Of a stretch of 5,038 nucleotides of DNA, positions 1 to 5,038 are shown one piece after another (positions within the stretch are counted from its first letter, which is position 1; each line of letters opens with the position of its first letter). The notes under the pieces were generated by a model. The model saw only the letters and a list, made by a program, of their open reading frames with translations, did no database searches and was not told the origin of the DNA. The stretch comes from Acidobacteriota bacterium. GTDB taxonomy: Bacteria; Acidobacteriota; Blastocatellia; Pyrinomonadales; Pyrinomonadaceae. The stretch is taken from NCBI GenBank assembly GCA_013140875.1, contig JABFSB010000461.1, positions 1-5,038 on the forward strand, read 5' to 3'. Position numbers and translations under genes: made by a program.

Positions 1-1110
1 CGGAGTCATGCCGCATTCGACCCTCTTAGAACACTGCTTCGCATTCCAGCCGTGGGGATAAACGCCGGCATCGGTGCCATAAGCTATCTTTACACCGGCC
101 TGAACCGCCTTTTTGAAATTTTCACGCTGAGTGCGACCAACGAGTTTTTCTTTGTCGAGAATTTTTTGCGGCGTGTTGAATTTTGCGTATTCGGCGAGAA
201 TGTAATCGTCGTTGTAAATGTCGGCCGAAAGATAAGTGCCGCGCTCCTTCATCATGCGGATGCCTTCGGCGTCGAGAAAACTGCCGTGCTCGATCGAATC
301 GACACCCGCTTTGATGGCCATCTTGATGCCTTCTGTTCCGTGTGCATGAGCGCACACTTTAATGCCGTGCAGCTTTGCTTCGGCCACGATGGCGTTCATT
401 TCTTCCTGCGAATATTGCGGAGCTCCGACGCTGGCTTCTTCGCTCAATACGCCCGCTGTCGCACCGAATTTAATGACCTCGGCACCGTTCTTTATCAGAT
501 AGCGCACTTTCTTTCGTACCTCTTCGACGCCATCGGCAAGGCCGGACATTTCCGGCGGCGTCCTGTCCCCGATCCACGGCGAAAAGCCGTTAAGATCACC
601 ATGACTTCCGGTCGAGCCGATGTACATCGTCGCCGGAATTATGCGCGGGCCGACGATCTCGCCGCGGTCGATCGCTCGTTTTAGAACCACGTCCACAAAG
701 GGCCCCGCACCGACATTTCGCACGGTTGTAAATCCGGCATCGAGCGTCCGCCTTGCATAGATGTGGGCTCCGACCGCTTCGTCGATAAAACTTTTACGAA
801 ACAAACCATCGTAATAATCGCCGCCCGCCTGGCCGGTGATGTGAACGTGCGAGTCGGTCAACCCCGGTATCACGGTCATCCGCGAAAGATCGATCACGTT
901 CGCACCGGCCGGAACAGCCAGATTCGGCCCGACCGCTTTGATCGTCTCGCCCTCGACAATGATCGTCTGATTTTCAAGAACGCGGCCGTTTACAGTGTCT
1001 ATCAGCCGCCCGGCTTTGATTACAGTAACAGTCTTTACCTGGGCAAAAAGCGAAAGCGAGGTAAACGCAAAGAGGGCGACGATTAACAGTATCTTGCTTG
1101 GGTTTTTCAT
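1..1110 (-). CDS. Secreted metal-dependent amidohydrolase (imidazolonepropionase / Xaa-Pro dipeptidase-like), 3' end missing
   Basis: Read on the minus strand from the ATG at 1110-1108, the frame stays open for 370 codons to the left edge, so the C-terminus is cut off; relatives are about 420-440 residues, so roughly 50-70 are missing. Residues 1-23 form a signal peptide (basic start, hydrophobic core, LFA before Gln24), implying export. The amidohydrolase metal site is complete as far as seen: HVH at 88-90, the probable carboxylated lysine in EVIKFG (Lys214), HAH at 255-257, His275 in DSIEHGS and Asp347 in GTDAG. This residue set (HxH, Lys, His, His, Asp) is typical of binuclear-zinc members that include secreted Xaa-Arg/Lys and prolyl dipeptidases and ochratoxinase-like enzymes. 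The substrate cannot be fixed; hydrolysis of dipeptides or N-acyl amino acids in the periplasm is the likeliest role. The truncated end resembles the family's HGWNAKQ...GMTP motif but carries Cys360, Arg363 and Cys366, which look unusual. The leader is A-rich with no Shine-Dalgarno. It lies 41 bp after the DUF72 gene on the same strand. Confidence 0.93.
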   Translation of the reverse strand, partial: MKNPSKILLIVALFAFTSLSLFAQVKTVTVIKAGRLIDTVNGRVLENQTIIVEGETIKAVGPNLAVPAGANVIDLSRMTVIPGLTDSHVHITGQAGGDYYDGLFRKSFIDEAVGAHIYARRTLDAGFTTVRNVGAGPFVDVVLKRAIDRGEIVGPRIIPATMYIGSTGSHGDLNGFSPWIGDRTPPEMSGLADGVEEVRKKVRYLIKNGAEVIKFGATAGVLSEEASVGAPQYSQEEMNAIVAEAKLHGIKVCAHAHGTEGIKMAIKAGVDSIEHGSFLDAEGIRMMKERGTYLSADIYNDDYILAEYAKFNTPQKILDKEKLVGRTQRENFKKAVQAGVKIAYGTDAGVYPHGWNAKQCSKRVECGMTP

Positions 1111-1151
1111 TTTGTTTTTGTTGCGGACGCGCCGAACGTCTCTCGGACGCG

Positions 1152-2051
1152 TTATTTAAACAGATCGGGATCTTTTGCTTTTGAATCAAGGGTCTTCGGT
1201 ATCGGCAGATCGGTTCCGATTTTCTTGTTCAATTTTTCGATAAAATAAGCCGAAAGCAGCGGCGATTCTTTCTCGATATTTTGATGGACGAAAAAGTTAA
1301 GTTCCTTTAGTCCTTGCTTTTTCCAATCGGCGACGCGATCCACCCATTCGTCCAGCCTTGCGTAATCCGATTCATGATTCGCACCGACCCAACGAACGAA
1401 GGCTGAAGGTGTCGTCAGCCGCATGTGCATCAGGTCGCGACGGCCCGCCGTGTCAACCAGCACGTTCGTAATTTTGCGGCTTTCGAGCAGATCGTAAAGC
1501 TGCTCGGATACATTCGGATCGTTGTACCAGTCCGTGTGGCGGAATTCCATCGCCAGCGGAACATCATATTTCCAATTTTCGGCAAAGGCCCTGACACGAT
1601 CAAAATCCTTCGGCCCGAAATTGTTGTGCATTTGCAGGAAAGGCATTCCCAGTTTTTCCTTCAAATGCGACATGTTCGTCACGTTGTTATCGACGATCTC
1701 TTCAACGTCTTTCAACCGCCGAAAGTGCGAGATCGCCTGCTCCAGCTTTGGAAAGAATTTGAATCCGTCCGGCGTGGTAGCATGCCATTTTTCAAAGGTC
1801 CCAGGCGGAAACAACCTGTAAAACGTCGCGTTCAGCTCGATGCAATTAAACTGCGTCGAATAATACCCAAGCTCGTCCTTCGTCCCCTTCGGATAAAAGC
1901 CCTTCAGATCGGTCTTGTTCCATTTTGCACAACCGACATAAACGTCCATTTTCTTCGCCCCTGACTTTGTAAGAATCACTTTTGAATCTTTGTGGTCGAC
2001 AGGAATCGCAAAATCGATCTTCTCGGGATTTGGCACTTGTCCGAATTTCAT
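1152..2051 (-). CDS. DUF72 family protein (YecE-like, TIM-barrel-type)
   Basis: A 299-residue protein with family hallmarks in order: DVYVGCAKWN (36-45), GFYPKGTKDELGYYSTQFN (51-69), IELNATFYRL (71-80), PDGFKFFPK (94-102), FLQMHNNFGP (138-147), the acidic strand AMEFRHTDWY (167-176), VLVDTAGRRD (197-206) and a late FFVHQN (253-258). Glu72, Glu169, Arg171 and the aromatic residues around them are the usual conserved positions. DUF72 proteins are TIM-barrel-like with no established reaction, so no function is assigned. The protein carries about 35 residues before the core. I keep the start at 2051 because this extension (MKFGQV...KIDF) resembles that of a DUF72 subgroup I associate with Bacteroidota and related genomes. 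Met35 would be an internal alternative beginning right at the core. There is no signal peptide, so it is probably cytoplasmic. It is the first gene of the leftward unit, reading away from the DUF2071 gene, and no Shine-Dalgarno is visible before its ATG. Confidence 0.92.
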   Translation of the reverse strand: MKFGQVPNPEKIDFAIPVDHKDSKVILTKSGAKKMDVYVGCAKWNKTDLKGFYPKGTKDELGYYSTQFNCIELNATFYRLFPPGTFEKWHATTPDGFKFFPKLEQAISHFRRLKDVEEIVDNNVTNMSHLKEKLGMPFLQMHNNFGPKDFDRVRAFAENWKYDVPLAMEFRHTDWYNDPNVSEQLYDLLESRKITNVLVDTAGRRDLMHMRLTTPSAFVRWVGANHESDYARLDEWVDRVADWKKQGLKELNFFVHQNIEKESPLLSAYFIEKLNKKIGTDLPIPKTLDSKAKDPDLFK

Positions 2052-2123
2052 AGTTAGTTTAGTTTGAGGCCTTTTGATAAGATTTTAGCATAGGATTACG
2101 CCGCAGTCGGTCATCAAACTAAA
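2052..2123. promoter_or_regulatory. Divergent intergenic region with promoter(s) for the DUF72 and DUF2071-mqnE units
   Basis: This 72-bp spacer is the only non-coding DNA between the two divergent units, so it should hold both promoters unless they lie inside coding sequence. On the plus strand TTGAGG (2064-2069) and TAGCAT (2086-2091), 16 bp apart, form a weak sigma-70-like pair. On the minus strand TATGCT (complement of 2087-2092) could be a -10, but the nearest -35-like hexamer (complement of 2112-2117) is 19 bp away, too far for a good match. Neither start codon has a Shine-Dalgarno. Promoter function follows from geometry; the exact boxes are guesses. Confidence 0.45.
2058..2123. repeat. 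Perfect 10-bp inverted repeat next to both divergent start codons
   Basis: TTTAGTTTGA at 2058-2067 is the exact reverse complement of TCAAACTAAA at 2114-2123. The arms are 46 bp apart. The right arm touches the DUF2071 ATG (2124) and the left arm ends 6 bp before the DUF72 ATG (2051). Each gene is therefore preceded on its own coding strand by the same decamer. On the minus strand the ACTAA motif is partly repeated again before the start. It could be paired operator half-sites, a shared A-rich translation leader, or chance in AT-rich sequence. A stem-loop terminator is unlikely because the loop is long and the stem AT-rich. Confidence 0.5.
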
Positions 2124-2849
2124 ATGAATATCCCGACCCTGAGAGGAATAATAAAACGAAGGATACTGGTGAATTTCAAGTCGGATCCTGTGGCTGTCCA
2201 GCGGCTTTTGCCGGAAGGGTTTCGGCCGAAGCTGCATCGGGGAAAAGCAGTCGCGGGAATATGCCTTATTCGGCTTGAACACATCCGGCCGAAGTTAGCT
2301 CCTGAGTTTTTGGGCCTCAGTAGCGAAAATGCCGCCCACCGCATCGCTGTCGAATGGGATGAAGACGGCAACACTCGAGAAGGAGTTTTCATTCCACGCC
2401 GCGATACCAATTCGGCGATCAACGCCCTTGCTGGCGGCACGCTGTTTCCGGGCGAGCATAATCGAGCGGATTTTACGGTGGTCGAAACGGGTGATCGGAT
2501 CGATTTCTCGATGAAATCGCGCGACGATGAAATTAAGGTTGAGGTCAGTGGAAGATTCGCTGATGAATTGCCGAAAGATTCGATGTTCGAAAAGCTGGAA
2601 GATTCATCGGAATTTTTCCGCGGTGGTGCGTTGGGCTATTCGGCCACACGCGATCAAAAACATCTCGACGGTATCACGTTAGAGACAATGGAGTGGAAAG
2701 TCAGGCCGTTGGACGTTGAGACCGTGTCATCCACCTTTTACGACGATAGATCGATTTTTCCCGAAGGCACGATAGAATTTGACCACGCATTAATTATGAA
2801 GGATGTCGAGCACGAGTGGCATAGCGCACCGGCCTACCCTTTAAAATAA
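2124..2849 (+). CDS. DUF2071 family protein (acetoacetate decarboxylase-like fold)
   Basis: A 241-residue protein without signal peptide or membrane segment. The DUF2071 pattern is clear: an early LVNFKSDPVAVQRLLPEGFRP (15-35), the core AVAGICLIRLEHIRP (42-56), FLGLSSENAAHRIAVEW (62-78), REGVFIPRRDTNS (85-97), LAGGTLFPGEHNRADF (102-117) and a C-terminal half with FFRGGALGYS (164-173). DUF2071 (YqjF-like) proteins are related in fold to acetoacetate decarboxylase, but no reaction has been established for this branch, so none is claimed. The start at 2124 is the first ATG after the divergent spacer and leaves the expected N-terminus; there is no Shine-Dalgarno. The stop is 10 bp before the mqnE start, so the two genes are probably co-transcribed. 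Whether DUF2071 has anything to do with menaquinone is unknown. Confidence 0.88.
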   Translation: MNIPTLRGIIKRRILVNFKSDPVAVQRLLPEGFRPKLHRGKAVAGICLIRLEHIRPKLAPEFLGLSSENAAHRIAVEWDEDGNTREGVFIPRRDTNSAINALAGGTLFPGEHNRADFTVVETGDRIDFSMKSRDDEIKVEVSGRFADELPKDSMFEKLEDSSEFFRGGALGYSATRDQKHLDGITLETMEWKVRPLDVETVSSTFYDDRSIFPEGTIEFDHALIMKDVEHEWHSAPAYPLK

Positions 2850-2859
2850 CCAGAACTAT

Positions 2860-3960
<1,101 letters not shown>

Positions 3961-4031
3961 GTTTGTCGTCCGGTTTTGAGTTGAGTGAAGTGTGGGTGCG
4001 ACGTTATCGATTGGTGCAGAGATAAATTGTT

Positions 4032-4883
4032 ATGAGAAGAATCTTCCGTTTGTCGATTTTTGGACTGCTTATCGTGTTTGCTACTCAGATCGCGATCGGC
4101 CAGATTTCGGTTGGGGCTACGTTGTTCGAAGGCGGAATGAAGGCCTTTACTGAGGGACGTTATGGGGAGGCCGAACGTCTGTTTCGGCTCGTCATCGTCG
4201 AGGTGGAAAAGGAGGCGAAGGAGGGAAATCCTTTGGCACCTGGACTTATGTCCGACACGCTCAATGCTCTGGCCGGTGCACTGCATGGTCAAGGCAAGTT
4301 CGCGGAAGCCGAAAAGATACTGCAGGAACAAATACAGCTACTTGAAAAAGCACGAATTAAGTCCGACTCCGACTACTCGCAAACATCGGCGGCTCTTAAC
4401 AATCTCGGTCTTCTATACAATGAACAGAAAAAATACAAGGAAGCCGAAGAAACGCATCGCAGAGCAATCCGTCTTCGGGAAAAGCACGATCCACCGCCGC
4501 GTCGGAACTTAGCTGTAAGCTTCGTAAATCTAGGAAAGGTCTTTTACGATCAGGGCAAATCGCTTGAGGCCGAGCCATTCTTTCGGGAAGCCCGCGCAAT
4601 TTTATTTGCAATTGGTGAGAGCGATGCGACCGACGAGGATGTAGACACTCTGTTAATGATCTCGAACAATTTGGCGTTGATTGCGGCTGAACGTGGAGAG
4701 TTCAAAGAAGCTGAATACCGTTACAAAGAGGTGATTAGTATTACTGAGGCAAGGAAAGGACGCTATCATCCCGACTTGATTCAATATCTCAATAATTACG
4801 CGAAGCTACTTCGACAAACGAAGCGTGTGGTAGCCGCTAAGAAGATAGAGATACGGGCGGCGGCCATCGAGAAGCGCAATTAA
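4032..4883 (+). CDS. Secreted tetratricopeptide-repeat (kinesin-light-chain-like TPR) protein
   Basis: A 283-residue protein. Residues 1-23 form a signal peptide (MRRIFR, then a hydrophobic stretch to AIG, with Gln24 next), so the mature protein should be periplasmic or secreted. The rest is helical TPR units at roughly 29-62, 75-108, 117-150, 159-192, 208-241 and 248-281. The regular pattern is an Asn-Leu/Ala-Gly start, a Gly/Lys turn, and AEAE or EAE before the second helix (for example LNNLGLLYNEQKKYKEAEE at 122-140 and FVNLGKVFYDQGKSLEAE at 164-181). The spacing of about 42 residues is that of the kinesin-light-chain/TPR_12 type. Such arrays bind partner proteins; no catalytic domain is attached, so the partner is unknown. 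The ATG at 4032 is the choice that yields the signal peptide; no Shine-Dalgarno is evident. It follows mqnE by 71 bp with no clear hairpin terminator, so it may have its own promoter or be read through from mqnE. After its TAA the same frame remains open to 4976, through a 21-bp repeat. Confidence 0.88.
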   Translation: MRRIFRLSIFGLLIVFATQIAIGQISVGATLFEGGMKAFTEGRYGEAERLFRLVIVEVEKEAKEGNPLAPGLMSDTLNALAGALHGQGKFAEAEKILQEQIQLLEKARIKSDSDYSQTSAALNNLGLLYNEQKKYKEAEETHRRAIRLREKHDPPPRRNLAVSFVNLGKVFYDQGKSLEAEPFFREARAILFAIGESDATDEDVDTLLMISNNLALIAAERGEFKEAEYRYKEVISITEARKGRYHPDLIQYLNNYAKLLRQTKRVVAAKKIEIRAAAIEKRN

Positions 4884-4895
4884 TTGCCGCAATCT

Positions 4896-5038
4896 CAGCC
4901 TAAGCGGTTGAAGTTCGAGACGAAGAAATGTGAGACGTTCAAGAAGGACTATGAGTGCCTCACGAAGCGGTGCAAATAGCTCACGAACCCTAACAAATCG
5001 CTCCCGAAGTGGGTAAGATTCCTCACAAGGTCAATGAG
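4896..5038. repeat. Degenerate tandem repeat of 21-bp units (six full copies plus one cut by the edge)
   Basis: Units begin at 4896, 4917, 4938, 4959, 4980, 5001 and 5022 with an exact 21-bp step and no slips. The best-kept part is the first nine bases, around CTCACGAAG: CTCACGAAG at 4959, CTCACGAAC at 4980, CTCCCGAAG at 5001, CTCACAAGG at 5022, and weaker GAGACGAAG at 4917 and TTCAAGAAG at 4938. The unit at 4896 shares AAGCGGT with the unit at 4959. By hand alignment, units agree with the 4959 unit at about 10-15 of 21 positions. Because 21 bp is seven codons, both strands show heptad patterns: LTKRCK-like on plus (stop at 4977-4979) and FVSYLHR-like on minus (open from the right edge to a stop at 4949-4951). 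It may be a decayed minisatellite or the end of a repeat-rich gene lying further right. Confidence 0.7.
4949..5038 (-). other. Possible C-terminal end of a minus-strand heptad-repeat ORF entering from the right
   Basis: From the right edge the minus strand stays open for 29 codons to TAG (complement of 4949-4951). The peptide shows a seven-residue rhythm with hydrophobic residues at fixed places: LVRNLTH, FGSDLLG, FVSYLHR, FVRHS. Beyond the stop the same frame still reads heptad-like (FLNVSHF, FVSNFNR) until TGA. This could be the tail of a gene outside the window or merely the reverse reading of the 21-bp repeat. No start codon or full gene can be seen. Confidence 0.2.

Noticed and set aside
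52..684. 210-codon plus-strand open frame
   Set aside because: It is antisense to the amidohydrolase, whose minus-strand frame contains all the metal-binding motifs; the plus reading matches nothing I know.
1124..1151. Direct repeat CGGACGCG at 1124-1131 and 1144-1151 between the DUF72 and amidohydrolase genes
   Set aside because: Only eight bases, 20 bp apart, within a likely operon spacer; too short to call a regulatory site.
1425..1964. 179-codon plus-strand open frame
   Set aside because: It is antisense to the clearly recognisable DUF72 gene.
3961..4031. Possible terminator or promoter between mqnE and the TPR gene
   Set aside because: I found no GC-rich hairpin with a T-run and no convincing -35/-10 pair in these 71 bp.
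4884..5038. CRISPR array as an explanation for the periodic sequence at the right end
   Set aside because: The 21-bp period is too short for repeat plus spacer, and whole units drift rather than alternating constant repeats with unique spacers.

Overview
The window holds five convincing protein genes. It looks like ordinary chromosomal DNA from a diderm, menaquinone-using bacterium. Acidobacteriota (Blastocatellia-type) or a Bacteroidota-like lineage fits best: base composition looks close to balanced by eye, no start codon has a clear Shine-Dalgarno sequence and several leaders are A-rich, two exported proteins have predicted cleavage just before Gln, and the DUF72 protein has a long N-terminal extension I associate with Bacteroidota-like versions. 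This placement is an inference, not a proven assignment.

Layout. From the left edge to about 2051, two genes lie on the minus strand and probably form one transcription unit: a DUF72 (YecE-type) protein (1152-2051), then a secreted metal-dependent amidohydrolase (1-1110). The amidohydrolase is cut by the left edge, so only its first 370 residues are present. A 72-bp divergent spacer (2052-2123) separates this unit from a plus-strand pair: a DUF2071 protein (2124-2849) and, 10 bp later, the radical SAM enzyme aminofutalosine synthase MqnE (2860-3960) of the futalosine route to menaquinone. After a 71-bp gap comes a secreted tetratricopeptide-repeat (TPR) protein (4032-4883). The last 155 bp contain a degenerate tandem repeat of 21-bp units (4896 to the right edge).

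How they work together. MqnE is the only gene with a firmly placed pathway, and no other mqn gene is present, so the pathway must be dispersed. The DUF2071 gene is close enough to be co-transcribed with mqnE, but no shared function is known. The amidohydrolase and TPR protein are predicted to act outside the cytoplasm.

The least explained structures are the in-phase 21-bp repeat after the TPR gene, the perfect 10-bp inverted repeat whose arms sit just before both divergent start codons, and a marked shift to C-ending codons in the last third of mqnE. I see no RNA gene, CRISPR array, insertion sequence or defence-type system.
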